From Flavipsychrobacter sp. (GTDB taxonomy: Bacteria > Bacteroidota > Bacteroidia > Chitinophagales > Chitinophagaceae): a DNA stretch of 64,000 bases. The stretch covers positions 111,495 through 175,494 of the forward strand of contig JARLGY010000054.1 in assembly GCA_031292525.1 (NCBI GenBank), given 5' to 3'. The position numbers and the translations under genes are program-made. This document shows, in pieces, positions 16,682 to 24,860 of the stretch (within the stretch, counting starts at the first letter, position 1; each line of letters starts with the position of its first letter). The notes below the pieces were generated by a model. It ran no database searches, was not told where the DNA came from, and saw only the letters and a list, made by a program, of their open reading frames with translations.

Positions 16682-16987
16682 TTAATAATTTGCATCAATG
16701 TCCAGGGTACCATCTTGTGCAAGCTGTACACTGTTTACGGTCATGCCATCTTGTGCATATATAACTGTTACATCCCTGGATAGCGCCTGCAGACCTTCAT
16801 CGTCTAAGTAGTTGTAAACACCAACACAGGTGGTGGGGTTTTCTTTAAACTCGCCTTTGTCGTTGAGGAGTAATTGCCGCTGGTGTTCTGCTGTGCTTTC
16901 TACAATAATAAAGTCGCCGTTGTTTGTTTGTACATCATCTAGCTGGCTGCCTTCTGTAAGCGCTATATCGTTCATTTGATTTGCCAT
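16682..16987 (-). CDS. Baseplate wedge protein, gpW/Mu gp46-like
   Basis: 101 residues. The pattern FIIVESTAEHQRQLLLNDKGEF followed by CVGVYNYLDDEG matches small gp25/gpW-like (Mu gp46) baseplate proteins, which usually carry a central segment describing incoming loops and an aromatic-Gly turn. It lies directly after a small gene and the spike-like gene, in the conserved V-W-J order. Start ATG at 16985-16987. Confidence 0.65.
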   Translation of the reverse strand: MANQMNDIALTEGSQLDDVQTNNGDFIIVESTAEHQRQLLLNDKGEFKENPTTCVGVYNYLDDEGLQALSRDVTVIYAQDGMTVNSVQLAQDGTLDIDANY

Positions 16988-16993
16988 GGCTAT

Positions 16994-17215
16994 TTAGTTT
17001 AAGGTTCCGGTGAACACGCCTGTAACGGGACCATTGGGCGCTACCAAACCAGTGGTATAGTTGATAGTGGCAGCTTTTACATAGTTATCTATAGCATCGC
17101 TGATGCTGCCGCAAAGTGCATCTACCTGACTATCTTGTGCGGGTGTGATATTGGTTATATTGGCTTCGAATGCGCCCTTCAGCGCAGCTTTAAGTGCGGT
17201 TTTGTTTAATGGCAT
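16994..17215 (-). CDS. Small phage-cluster protein of unknown function
   Basis: 73 residues. It has a helical N-terminal half (KTALKAALKGAFEANITNI, AQDSQVDALCGSISDAIDNYV) and a Gly/Thr-rich tail (GLVAPNGPVTGVFTGTLN). It sits between spike- and W-like genes with 3-6 bp gaps, so it is translated from the same operon. The tail resembles a PAAR-like or spike-tip sequence only vaguely; I do not assign a function. Confidence 0.55.
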   Translation of the reverse strand: MPLNKTALKAALKGAFEANITNITPAQDSQVDALCGSISDAIDNYVKAATINYTTGLVAPNGPVTGVFTGTLN

Positions 17216-17218
17216 ATG

Positions 17219-17728
17219 TTATTGAATAAGCAGGTTTGAGAGACGGGTTTTAATATCATTAAAGTCTGTAAGGTTAACAGGAACACTGCTGTTGCCAGAA
17301 GGTGTTTCGACTGTTAGATTACTTATAGCTGTGAGCAGATCGGTAAGTATTTTAGTGAGGCTCTCACTGCCGCAAACCACGTTATAACCTGCAGGTGTAA
17401 TGGTGAGTACTGTATTGCCAATTGTAGTTATTTGTTTTGCCAAGTTGCTGCACTGCACTATAAAGTATTCGCCCGGGCCATCCATACTGCCTACTATTAC
17501 GTTGCTGCCATCGGCAGGTATGCTTATGGTGCCGTTACCGTTTTCTGATACTGCACTGAGCATTACGTTGGATAGCGGAGCATCGCCGGGCTGCATGTGG
17601 CTGAGGTGTACCTGGCAGGTATAGGTAGTTATATCTACACTGCCTGGCACTACTGTACCACTCACCAACTCATGAGCCCTGCGCCCCAACCGCCTGATGC
17701 AATCTATGATCTTGCGCTCTTCATTCAT
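17219..17728 (-). CDS. Baseplate spike, gpV/Mu gp45-like
   Basis: 169 residues. The central part is an OB-fold-like beta barrel (VHLSHMQPGDAPLSNVMLS, then GTISIPADGSNVIVGSMDG and EYFIVQCSNL), followed by a repetitive beta stretch (NTVLTITPAGYNVVCG) as seen in the spike of gpV proteins. The protein trimerises under the tail tube and pierces the outer membrane. Position downstream of the hub gene agrees. Start ATG at 17726-17728. Confidence 0.7.
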   Translation of the reverse strand: MNEERKIIDCIRRLGRRAHELVSGTVVPGSVDITTYTCQVHLSHMQPGDAPLSNVMLSAVSENGNGTISIPADGSNVIVGSMDGPGEYFIVQCSNLAKQITTIGNTVLTITPAGYNVVCGSESLTKILTDLLTAISNLTVETPSGNSSVPVNLTDFNDIKTRLSNLLIQ

Positions 17729-17805
17729 TTTTTATAGTAGATAGTAGTTTGTAGAAAGCAATTCGTTGTACCTGAAATTCAAAAAAGTAAGGGGAAAGGG
17801 TAGTT

Positions 17806-18843
17806 CTATTGTGATGTGGTAGGAGTTGCTGTGTTCATCAGCAACGGGCCTGCATCTATTTTCCTGCGGGCACCGCTGGTGCCAAAGGTTACTTCAGTAC
17901 CTTCAACCAGGTAAAACCCATTTCGCTCTGGGTACTTGTCATCGCTTATCCATGCCTGGAAACCAGGGCTACAGTATGGTTGCAAGAAGGCATTAATACT
18001 ACCTTCGTAACCAGTGTAGTTATCGCGGTACTGATGCTCCTGTGCCAGCGCGGCTAGCGTCTTCTCATCTGCAATACGGTTGAGGGTTTGTGTATTTCGC
18101 TTTGATGCTCCAGACATATCGGTGCTTTGCCCGGTAAGTAATGTACCATTGGTTTTCTTCTTTGTGTATATCCAGATACCGGGATCATCTTGCGGTACAC
18201 GTTGTTTAAGGCTATTGTCTTTGAGTACATTGTAACCTAACCTGTAGCGTGACTGGCCCATGTTAAACACATCATTGCCTTTGGCATAGGGTGTATAAAC
18301 AAGCCCACACCAGAGTACCGTTGGCGCTATAAAGAAAATGCACAGGTTACCGTCTGTTTCTTTTAGTATACTGTCTATAATACCAGCACCAGTTAAACTA
18401 CTTAGTTCTACATTAACAAGGGTGATATCAACATCGCAAATGACAGTGATATCCTGTCTTGCAGTTGCGTATTGCAACAGATCGGCAATTGTTATATTTT
18501 CTGCGATAACGCTCAGATTGTTGCGCTTTAACTTGTAGCTATACCCCTCGCATGTGACTTGTAGTGGTATATCCAGGTCGCGACTGGTTACAAAGCCTTT
18601 AAACTCTTCTATCAACAGGCCACTATAACCGAGCTTGATTGTGACCGGATCACCATCTGTAAACTGCTTACCTGTGATGACACTTTGAGACAAAATTTTA
18701 CCGTTCTTGCTTACCTGCGCTTTGGCCGGCAGCTTTATGGTTGCGGTATCCACATAGCTATGTATGCTTCGTTTTATTTTTACTTCGTGGACGCCGCTAA
18801 AATGGAAGTTGCCAATAGTTATATCGCTGGAAAGCTGGAACAT
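17806..18843 (-). CDS. Baseplate hub protein, gpD/Mu gp44-like
   Basis: 345 residues. The N-terminal domain (FSGVHEVKIKRSIHSYVDTATIKL, DGDPVTIKLGY, IEEFKGFVTSRDLD) is the tail-tube-like barrel of phage hub proteins, and LLQYATARQDITVICD marks the middle domain. The C-terminal segment WISDDKYPERNGFYLVEGTEV with FGTSGARRKIDAG is a typical hub ending. It forms the trimeric hub on which tube and spike assemble. It follows the DUF6046-like gene with 51 bp between them. Confidence 0.75.
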   Translation of the reverse strand: MFQLSSDITIGNFHFSGVHEVKIKRSIHSYVDTATIKLPAKAQVSKNGKILSQSVITGKQFTDGDPVTIKLGYSGLLIEEFKGFVTSRDLDIPLQVTCEGYSYKLKRNNLSVIAENITIADLLQYATARQDITVICDVDITLVNVELSSLTGAGIIDSILKETDGNLCIFFIAPTVLWCGLVYTPYAKGNDVFNMGQSRYRLGYNVLKDNSLKQRVPQDDPGIWIYTKKKTNGTLLTGQSTDMSGASKRNTQTLNRIADEKTLAALAQEHQYRDNYTGYEGSINAFLQPYCSPGFQAWISDDKYPERNGFYLVEGTEVTFGTSGARRKIDAGPLLMNTATPTTSQ

Positions 18844-18894
18844 ACTTTTTGATGTGGAAGAGTGTGATAGAAATTTGTAGTGGAGCTTAACGCA

Positions 18895-19512
18895 TCAACC
18901 GATATCTACAAGATTAAAGATGGCATCGCTGGAAAGAGTAAGCTGGTATGGCTTTACATTTTTTATTCCCTTTACCTCAGGGAATGAAAGGTCTTTTACC
19001 ACAACACTGTCTGAGCCTTTACGATCGGCATGCAACAGGAAAATATCCGTAAGCGCATTTTGCAACTGCACTGCACCCGGGCTTTTAAATATCTCTAACA
19101 GCGTAGCTACATCGGCTTCAGGAAACTGGTTGTTGTAGTTATAGAGAAACCCTTTTATTACAATGTCGTAGTCCTGCACATTGATGAGCTCTTTAACAGA
19201 ACCGCCCCTTTCAGTAAGCGTAGTTTCTACAATGGTCTTCTTACTGGTTATTGAAATAACAGGATAGGGCAGGGTGTATTTCTTCACTTCGCTAAAGCTG
19301 TCAGTACCCACACCTGTTGGTGTATTGAGCTCATAAGTAATTACCGCAGGAAGAAAATATTGGCGACCCCTGGTATCGTAACCATAATACGGAGTACCTT
19401 TTGACGAATTAAGTATAGGCTGTGGTACACTATCATATTTGGGATTGAACGGGTCGGCCTGCTCACCAAAGTAGTGATCGTATAATGTTGATAAACTGAA
19501 AGATGTGGTCAT
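18895..19512 (-). CDS. DUF6046-like tail/baseplate protein
   Basis: 205 residues. The pattern YLPAVITYELNTPTG-type opening (here FLPAVITYELNTPTG), LPYPVISITSKKTIVETTL, NVQDYDIVIKGFLYNYNNQFPE and a C-terminal KNVKPYQLTLSSD fits proteins I associate with DUF6046, found next to hub genes in phages of Bacteroidota. They may work like the LysM/DNA-circulation tail proteins that connect tape measure to hub. The domain name is from memory. Start 3 bp after the tape measure stop. Confidence 0.6.
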   Translation of the reverse strand: MTTSFSLSTLYDHYFGEQADPFNPKYDSVPQPILNSSKGTPYYGYDTRGRQYFLPAVITYELNTPTGVGTDSFSEVKKYTLPYPVISITSKKTIVETTLTERGGSVKELINVQDYDIVIKGFLYNYNNQFPEADVATLLEIFKSPGAVQLQNALTDIFLLHADRKGSDSVVVKDLSFPEVKGIKNVKPYQLTLSSDAIFNLVDIG

Positions 19513-19515
19513 AGG

Positions 19516-20988
19516 TTAGTGGGCTGGGGCTGCACGGTTAAAGACTTCTAACAATACCTGCAAGATCTCTTGCTTTACTTTGTCGTAAGACTCGTTCATG
19601 TTTTTGGCAGAGATATTGAAGCTGCCGATGAGCGGGGTATTGATGTTGATTATGGTGCCGGAGGAAGGGGATTGACGCTGCAAGGAAGCATTTTGTTTTG
19701 CAAGTATTTCTTGTCTTGCTTTTTTGTCACTAATACTGTTCCTTACCAAAGTCCCCCCAGCTGTTGAAACCGTTTTATTTACATACTTCAAAAGTGAAGG
19801 GGTCCCTTGCGCTTGTGAAATCATACTATTTGCAAAATCATCAAAGTCTCCTTTGCCTTTACTTGTACCCAATTTAACTAAGCCAGCAATTATAGCTTGA
19901 TTGTATTTGGCATTTGCCGTTAATAGCGGCATTTTGGGAAGTGGCTTATTATAGGTATTATCAATTACGGGTGCCAGCGTATTTAAACGATTAGGAGTTA
20001 GTGCAATTTGTTTAGTGGGTGATGTGAAAAAATTTGGAGATGGAGCTGGTTTATAAACCTTTCCAGGATCTTCATTTGCAAATGAATTTAGCCCTTTGTC
20101 ACCATCATATTTATGCGCCTCTTTTTCCTCCTGTTCCTTTTTAGACATATACCATGTTGCCACGCCTCCGACTGCAAGCGCAGCTGCCCCGATACCCCAG
20201 CCAACTACTGGGATTTCAGCAGTGCCTAGCGCTATACCTTCAGCTATTTCTAACGGCGCCTCAGCTGCGATACTTGCACCTGCACGGGTAATAAGGCTAC
20301 CAATCCCATCGCCAAAAATATCTAATGCGCCGCTAACAATATCGGTTACACCGTCAATTGATTTTCTTATTGTGCTTGATTCATTTCCGCCTAATTTTTC
20401 AACACCGTCACTAACTTCATTATAACCATTAAGTACTTTAAAGAACCGGGCAACACGTTTTAACGGACCCGGCAGAAGTTCTAAAGTTTCCAGGATTTCT
20501 GCCGAGTTTGCCACAACGCTTACTTCGCCCTTATACTTTTCCAAATCGCTTTTATCTTTTCCCTGCGCACCAATTCCATCAATGATCTCGTTAGAAGAAT
20601 TGGCTATGGTTAGCATTGCCTTTATGCCTTTTAGCGCGGGTATGTATTTGAGCTTCTGCGAAAGGTCTCCAAGCGTATTGGCAACTTTAATCCCCTCCTT
20701 TATATCCTCAGAAAATTTTTTTTCACCTTCAACGTTTGCAGCTATGCCCATTGCAGAAGTGTTCTTTGCGGAAGTTGCATTTACAGATGCTGGCGTATAT
20801 GATACAGATTGTGCAGGTGCTGATACCGAAATGCTGCTTATAACATCGACTAATGATTTAAATTTCAGCCGTGTTACATCAACCGCATCATCAATGTTTT
20901 TTAAAACATTTAGTGTTGTGGTGTTAAATGTTTTCCATACATCATTCAGCTGGCTTACCAACGCAACCTGTTCCAATAGTTCATCCAT
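19516..20988 (-). CDS. Tail tape measure protein
   Basis: 490 residues, the largest gene between chaperone and hub genes. It has helical, low-complexity Ala/Ser-rich segments at the N-terminus and a hydrophobic stretch around residues 245-290 (GIALGTAEIPVVGWGIGAAA) typical of tape measures that insert in the host membrane. The C-terminus (IININTPLIGSFNISAKNMNESYDKVKQEI) is typical of Mu-like tape measure ends. At the usual ~1.5 angstrom per residue the tail would be about 70 nm (an inference). More AT-rich than its neighbours. Start ATG at 20986-20988, 12 bp after the chaperone extension. Confidence 0.7.
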   Translation of the reverse strand: MDELLEQVALVSQLNDVWKTFNTTTLNVLKNIDDAVDVTRLKFKSLVDVISSISVSAPAQSVSYTPASVNATSAKNTSAMGIAANVEGEKKFSEDIKEGIKVANTLGDLSQKLKYIPALKGIKAMLTIANSSNEIIDGIGAQGKDKSDLEKYKGEVSVVANSAEILETLELLPGPLKRVARFFKVLNGYNEVSDGVEKLGGNESSTIRKSIDGVTDIVSGALDIFGDGIGSLITRAGASIAAEAPLEIAEGIALGTAEIPVVGWGIGAAALAVGGVATWYMSKKEQEEKEAHKYDGDKGLNSFANEDPGKVYKPAPSPNFFTSPTKQIALTPNRLNTLAPVIDNTYNKPLPKMPLLTANAKYNQAIIAGLVKLGTSKGKGDFDDFANSMISQAQGTPSLLKYVNKTVSTAGGTLVRNSISDKKARQEILAKQNASLQRQSPSSGTIININTPLIGSFNISAKNMNESYDKVKQEILQVLLEVFNRAAPAH

Positions 20989-21000
20989 TTCTTTATCTGT

Positions 21001-21177
21001 TTATTCGTGCTTGCGTATATATACCAAGTGTGCCAGTTTTCTGCCGAAGGCTTCATCACTTAGTTTGCTATGGTCGAGGCCCGGCAGGTAGTACTCCAGT
21101 AGTGTTTCCAAATATCCCAGGAAGTCGTGTGCCGGGCCTCCACCCGCTTCCTCTATAAGTTTACCAGGGTAGCTTTC
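21001..21177 (-). CDS. -1-frame extension of the tail-assembly chaperone
   Basis: An open frame of 58 codons ending TAA at 21001-21003, without ATG, GTG or TTG at its start. It reads ESYPGK, LIEEAGGGPAHDFLGYLE, TLLEYYLPGLDHSKLSDEA, FGRKLAHLVYIRKHE and is clearly protein-like. It is exactly in the -1 frame of the upstream 103-residue gene and overlaps its last 25 nt (21153-21177). Phages commonly make a chaperone fusion (lambda G/GT, Mu gp41/gp42) by -1 frameshifting right before the tape measure, which is where this lies. No canonical XXXYYYZ heptamer is visible; A-AAC-TTA next to the TAG is the best candidate. A sequencing error or a real frameshift mutation cannot be excluded. Confidence 0.6.
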   Translation of the reverse strand, partial: ESYPGKLIEEAGGGPAHDFLGYLETLLEYYLPGLDHSKLSDEAFGRKLAHLVYIRKHE

Positions 21178-21464
21178 TTACCCTCCATCTTTACCTTTAT
21201 CTGCTGCACTACACCAAAAAACTTCTGGTCATCGTCCAGCACTTCTTCGCTGCCGCCAATAAGCGTGCGTTTAGCCAGTTCATCGTACATATCCAGTGCG
21301 GCCTCTGCACTTGCTTTACTCATGGCACAGTTCATTTCGTGCCTGTTGGGATTTTTAAAGTAGGCTATATGGTCATCTACCTCTATGGCATATATACCTT
21401 GCTTGTATTGGCTCTTCCATTGGTGTATCTGTTCGGGAGTAGCTTGCCCTGTTAGTTGGTTCAT
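21153..21464 (-). CDS. Tail-assembly chaperone (G-like, zero-frame product)
   Basis: 103 residues. It has a conserved-looking N-terminal domain (YAIEVDDHIAYFKNPNRHEM, CAMSKASAEAALDMYDELAK, LIGGSEEVLDD) similar to small proteins preceding tape measures in phages of Bacteroidota. Its likely job is to keep the tape measure soluble while the tail tube polymerises. The last 25 nt overlap a -1 open frame (21001-21177), suggesting a fused longer form. Start ATG at 21462-21464, 45 bp after the tail tube stop. Confidence 0.65.
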   Translation of the reverse strand: MNQLTGQATPEQIHQWKSQYKQGIYAIEVDDHIAYFKNPNRHEMNCAMSKASAEAALDMYDELAKRTLIGGSEEVLDDDQKFFGVVQQIKVKMEGKKATLVNL

Positions 21465-21509
21465 GTATTATCTGTTTTTTGTTTTGTCAAAATTTGTGGC
21501 ACACCTGCA

Positions 21510-21941
21510 TTAAATGCTGCTAATGCCCAGGAACATGATGGGTAATGATATCTCCATCATTTTTGCGCCTGTGTCCCAGCCCTTTTCAAATTCTTTTACC
21601 TGGCAGCGTGTTAGTACATCGGTATGCAGCAGCCTTATTCCTTTTGGTGCATATACGACTACTATGTCAAATTCCATATCCAGTATATCGCGGGCACCTG
21701 CAGCAAGAGCGGCTTTGTTCATATCATCCAGTGCACCTTTCAGTACCTTTATGGTACCATCGTAAGTGCGGTGGCCGCTCTGTATACTTATAGGTTCGTC
21801 ACCGGCTGCGTAGAGTGCTTCTTTTTCCTGTGCGGCTTTGTATTTCAGCCCTCTTATTTTAGTAAGTGGCGACCCTGCAAAGTTCACGGTCATGTCAACC
21901 CATTCGCATTCCTGGCTGTCAAAAAATTGTAGTCCTGGCAT
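21510..21941 (-). CDS. Phage tail tube protein
   Basis: 143 residues, beta-rich: FFDSQECEWVDMTVNFAGSPLTKIRGLKYKA, then ISIQSGHRTYDGTIKVLKGAL and a C-terminal GWDTGAKMMEISLPIMFLG. This is the typical layout of tail tube proteins (outer strands, an insertion loop with a helix, then the inner lining). In order it follows the sheath gene, as in nearly all myovirus-like tails. Start ATG at 21939-21941. Confidence 0.75.
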   Translation of the reverse strand: MPGLQFFDSQECEWVDMTVNFAGSPLTKIRGLKYKAAQEKEALYAAGDEPISIQSGHRTYDGTIKVLKGALDDMNKAALAAGARDILDMEFDIVVVYAPKGIRLLHTDVLTRCQVKEFEKGWDTGAKMMEISLPIMFLGISSI

Positions 21942-21996
21942 TTTGTTTGTTTTAAAAAATTAATAGAAAACTAGTGTGTGTATTACAGGCGGCGTC

Positions 21997-23157
21997 CTAA
22001 AAGCCAAGCTGCACTTCTATATCGCTGGCGTAGCCTACAGGGGTTACTTTCAGTACTACATTCAGTTGTCCTGTAGCCAATATGTTTTGTGCTGTGTCTA
22101 TAAAGCAGCTAACGTTGCTTATCTCGTTTCCCGCAGTCATGCTCAGGTTCACCTGGTTGGTTATTTGCTGCTCCAGCCACTTGGCGTACCCAGCATCTAT
22201 ATTGCCGCTTGCATCTACAGGTACTTCATCATCAACCTCATCTACAAAAGTTGCGTATGCCAGTATCTGGGCTTTGTCAATTACGCGTCCCCGGGCAAGG
22301 CTACTGTAATCGTCTGTGGTTGAGGTGCAGGTAGCATCGCCCGAAAAGAAAAACCCACTCTTATTGGGGAACACCCTGAAGGTGATATATCCTTTATCAA
22401 ACAATACTTCTGTTGCCGTGTACTGGTCTGCCGATACTGTACCTATAAAGGCTGTGGTATTAGTGAGTGCGCCATTCCTTACACGCGATATTTTGCGCTG
22501 CACAGGTATAAATGCTGCACGGCCAAGCAACAAACCTACCGCCGCACCGCTGCCACTTATCGTATCACCTACAAGAATAGACACTCTGTTATCTGCAGCC
22601 GTTGTTTCATCAGTTAGTGCTGTAGATGATCCGGTAAATGAAGTACCACCTATTACCGCCCTGAAAGGTGTTTGTGCGGCAAAGAACTGTACTCCCAGCG
22701 CTTGCATATTAGCTGCTGCAGTATAACAATCGGCATTGATGCCATTGGTGGTTACTACCGGTGATGAAACATTATACACGCTGCTGTCATCTGTAAGTAT
22801 ACCCAACAACCTTATTTTGCCTGCTGCAAAATTGAGCAGCTGTATTGCACCAGCTGTATTGGTCTTGTCTGCAATCTGGTTCACCTTCATGGTGTTGGGC
22901 ACAAGCATGATGTATAGTTGCGCGCCCGTACCGGCCTCATCATAAAACTCTTTTACCTGCTTGTATGCAAAGGGGTTATTTGTAGTTGTAAGGCCTTGTG
23001 TAGTAGCATCTGCGAGGCTAGTGAAGAGCAACGGCGTGCCGACGGTGATGCTCCCCTCGCTTACACCGGTAAGTACTATGCCCGCCACACCATCGGCTGT
23101 TTGCAGTACACCGCCAAGCTGCCCGTTGGCCAGGGTTATATTTACGTTTGGTAACAT
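21997..23157 (-). CDS. Contractile tail sheath protein (DUF2586-like)
   Basis: 386 residues. The N-terminus (NVNITLANGQLGGVLQTADGV) and AYKQVKEFYDEAGTGAQLYIMLV are typical of the DUF2586 sheath family. The C-terminal domain holds YITFRVFPNKSGFFFSGDATC and ARGRVIDKAQILAYATFVDEV, the conserved sheath core whose strands interlock around the tube, and ends VTPVGYASDIEVQLGF. It is the part that contracts to drive the tube through the cell envelope. Its presence shows that the tail is contractile. Start ATG at 23155-23157. Confidence 0.85.
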   Translation of the reverse strand: MLPNVNITLANGQLGGVLQTADGVAGIVLTGVSEGSITVGTPLLFTSLADATTQGLTTTNNPFAYKQVKEFYDEAGTGAQLYIMLVPNTMKVNQIADKTNTAGAIQLLNFAAGKIRLLGILTDDSSVYNVSSPVVTTNGINADCYTAAANMQALGVQFFAAQTPFRAVIGGTSFTGSSTALTDETTAADNRVSILVGDTISGSGAAVGLLLGRAAFIPVQRKISRVRNGALTNTTAFIGTVSADQYTATEVLFDKGYITFRVFPNKSGFFFSGDATCTSTTDDYSSLARGRVIDKAQILAYATFVDEVDDEVPVDASGNIDAGYAKWLEQQITNQVNLSMTAGNEISNVSCFIDTAQNILATGQLNVVLKVTPVGYASDIEVQLGF

Positions 23158-23181
23158 TATACAGGTTTGGTTTTTTAGGTT

Positions 23182-23376
23182 TTAGAATAACTCTTCTTCG
23201 TCTTCTTCCAGCTCATCAGTTTCACTCCGGCTGATGGTAGTTATTTCATCGTCGTCCAGGTGTTTGGAATGGTTGATGGCATCAGCTTCTTTGAAGAATG
23301 CAAAGCCGTCGCTGGTGAAGAACAGCGTTTCTACGCTGGCATGGTTCTCAAAATAAGAACGTTGGTTTTCCGTCAT
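23182..23376 (-). CDS. Small acidic phage-cluster protein
   Basis: 64 residues. The middle (VETLFFTSDGFAFFKEADAIN) is of a kind I have seen in small proteins encoded beside sheath or capsid genes in Bacteroidota phages. The C-terminus is strongly acidic (SETDELEEDEEELF). Function unknown; a virion decoration or assembly-factor role would be guesswork. Start ATG at 23374-23376, 24 bp upstream of the sheath gene. Confidence 0.55.
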   Translation of the reverse strand: MTENQRSYFENHASVETLFFTSDGFAFFKEADAINHSKHLDDDEITTISRSETDELEEDEEELF

Positions 23377-23414
23377 TGTTGATAGGGTTTATTGTTACTC
23401 ATTCTTCTGTGGGT

Positions 23415-23939
23415 TTAGTATCGTATGATACCAACCAGAAGCTTATCATTTATGTGGCGCTGATGACGAACTACTTCGTAACCTTCGCGGCTGCCATTGT
23501 TATTACTGTTCCCTTCTATGGTGTAGAGCAGCGTATCTTCTATTTTTTCTATGATGCCTGTGTGCCCGGCACCATTACCAAAGCTGAGTATGAACTGGTA
23601 ACCCGGCTGCAATATCTTAGGGTCGCGCAGCGCCTCGGCCTGTGTTATTTTAAACTGCACAGCGGTTTTGTGCCAGCAGTCTACAGCTCCCCCGGTTTTA
23701 GTTACCGGGTTACCATTTTTTATTTGCTGTGCAGCTTGCTGATAGCACCAGTAAACAAATGCCTGGCACCATGCATAGCCGGGGTTTAATCCTACTGCTT
23801 TCAGGTATTCATTTACCATAGGGCCGCTGTTGCTGCCTATAGGCTTTTCGCACTGCCCCACCTGGCCCTGCGCTATTTGCAGGGCCAGGGTTGCGAGTGT
23901 GGAACTGCCAACATCATTACCAGGATTTATAAGGGCCAT
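23415..23939 (-). CDS. CHAP-type peptidoglycan hydrolase (endolysin candidate)
   Basis: 174 residues with the layout of a CHAP/NlpC-like amidase: Cys in PGYAWCQAFVYWCYQQAA (about residue 58), His in GNGAGHTGIIEKIED (about residue 126), and Asn in the following YTIEGNSNNNG. These three form the Cys/His/Asn site. The N-terminal part (LATLALQIAQGQVGQCEKPIGSNSG) matches the entry to the fold. No signal peptide, so export would need the neighbouring membrane protein (holin) or delivery with the tail. Neighbours 24014 and 24469 complete a likely lysis module. Confidence 0.75.
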   Translation of the reverse strand: MALINPGNDVGSSTLATLALQIAQGQVGQCEKPIGSNSGPMVNEYLKAVGLNPGYAWCQAFVYWCYQQAAQQIKNGNPVTKTGGAVDCWHKTAVQFKITQAEALRDPKILQPGYQFILSFGNGAGHTGIIEKIEDTLLYTIEGNSNNNGSREGYEVVRHQRHINDKLLVGIIRY

Positions 23940-24013
23940 TGTTCTGTTTTATTTGTGGTTTATAGATAGGAAAGGATAATGATGCTGCCGTACCGGCCTT
24001 ATTAGAAAGGGTA

Positions 24014-24442
24014 TTACTTTACAGTGGTGTACTTAGCCTGTGTAAACAGGTCGTAAAGGTTTTGCTTCAAGCGGTTGCCATCCAGCTCACCTGCCAGCAG
24101 GCTGGCCAGTTTCTGCAATATGGCATCCTGCAATTGAGGATCGTGCTGCTGCAATTGAGTTACAAAGCATTTCAGTTTTTCAGTAGCATCGGTGTATTGT
24201 TTGCAGCTGTCTACAATAGACAGGGCAGTGATCACCTTGGTGAGTGCATTTACCAATTGGGTACGTATCACATTATCCAGATTACCAGGTATAATGTCTG
24301 TAAGCACTATTGCAGCCGGTGAGGAGAGCGCATTTTTTATAGCATTGGTTACACTCAGCGCAGTATCTATATGCGCGTCTATGTAAGTATCAAATTCACG
24401 CAATGCTGTTTTGATGCGTATTTTAAAAGTAGCACAAAGCAT
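24014..24442 (-). CDS. Alpha-helical phage-cluster protein of unknown function
   Basis: 142 residues, almost entirely predicted alpha-helix (REFDTYIDAHIDTALSVTNAI, NALTKVITALSIVDSCK, LQDAILQKLASLLAGEL). No membrane segment and no signal peptide. It lies between the membrane/coiled-coil gene and the lysin. Possibly part of the lysis module, but I do not recognise the family. Start ATG at 24440-24442. Confidence 0.55.
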   Translation of the reverse strand: MLCATFKIRIKTALREFDTYIDAHIDTALSVTNAIKNALSSPAAIVLTDIIPGNLDNVIRTQLVNALTKVITALSIVDSCKQYTDATEKLKCFVTQLQQHDPQLQDAILQKLASLLAGELDGNRLKQNLYDLFTQAKYTTVK

Positions 24443-24468
24443 AAGGGAAGCGGGGGTTTATTGGTTAA

Positions 24469-24732
24469 TTAATTTTTGATGATCTTCGATTCAATAGTGT
24501 GAATGCGTACACTATGTTCATGCAGCCGCTGATTTATTACTGCTGCCTGGTCTTGCAGTCGTTTTATCTGCTGCTCCTGTATAGTAGTAGCTTTGGTTAG
24601 TTGCTTTAGTTCTGCTACAATGGCATCTAGTCTTTTCAACACTTCATGTGTTACTATCCTGATGCCGAAGCCAAGCAGGGCTGCAAGCACACCAACTACA
24701 CCTGCCAATATCCAAATTTTCATTTCAGGCAT
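24469..24732 (-). CDS. Single-pass membrane protein with coiled coil (holin- or spanin-like)
   Basis: 87 residues: an N-terminal membrane segment (KIWILAGVVGVLAALLGFGI) and a long coiled coil (VLKRLDAIVAELKQL, IQEQQIKRLQDQAAVINQRL). This topology is common for phage holin/spanin-type lysis proteins and for XhlA-like haemolysins. It lies just ahead of the alpha-helical protein and the lysin. An alternative start is the second ATG (24721-24723). The exact role is inferred from topology and context. Confidence 0.6.
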   Translation of the reverse strand: MPEMKIWILAGVVGVLAALLGFGIRIVTHEVLKRLDAIVAELKQLTKATTIQEQQIKRLQDQAAVINQRLHEHSVRIHTIESKIIKN

Positions 24733-24737
24733 AAAAT

Positions 24738-24847
24738 CCCGGAGACCCCGCGGGGCATTTTTAAATTCCTGTAAGCACAGGGTTGGTGAATAAGATGATT
24801 ATTTTCACTCTATTGTTATAAATACCAGCCCTCAGCGGGGTTCCGGG
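24738..24847. other. Long-range inverted repeat between capsid and lysis genes
   Basis: CCCGGAGACCCCGC (24738-24751) pairs with GCGGGGTTCCGGG (24835-24847), with one bulged base, across an 83-nt loop. The first arm also contains the self-palindrome CCCCGCGGGG. In the transcript it lies between the capsid stop and the membrane protein start, where it could act as an RNA processing, stability or attenuation element. Little else is visible in this gap. Confidence 0.45.
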
Positions 24848-24860
24848 TATAGTCTGTAGC

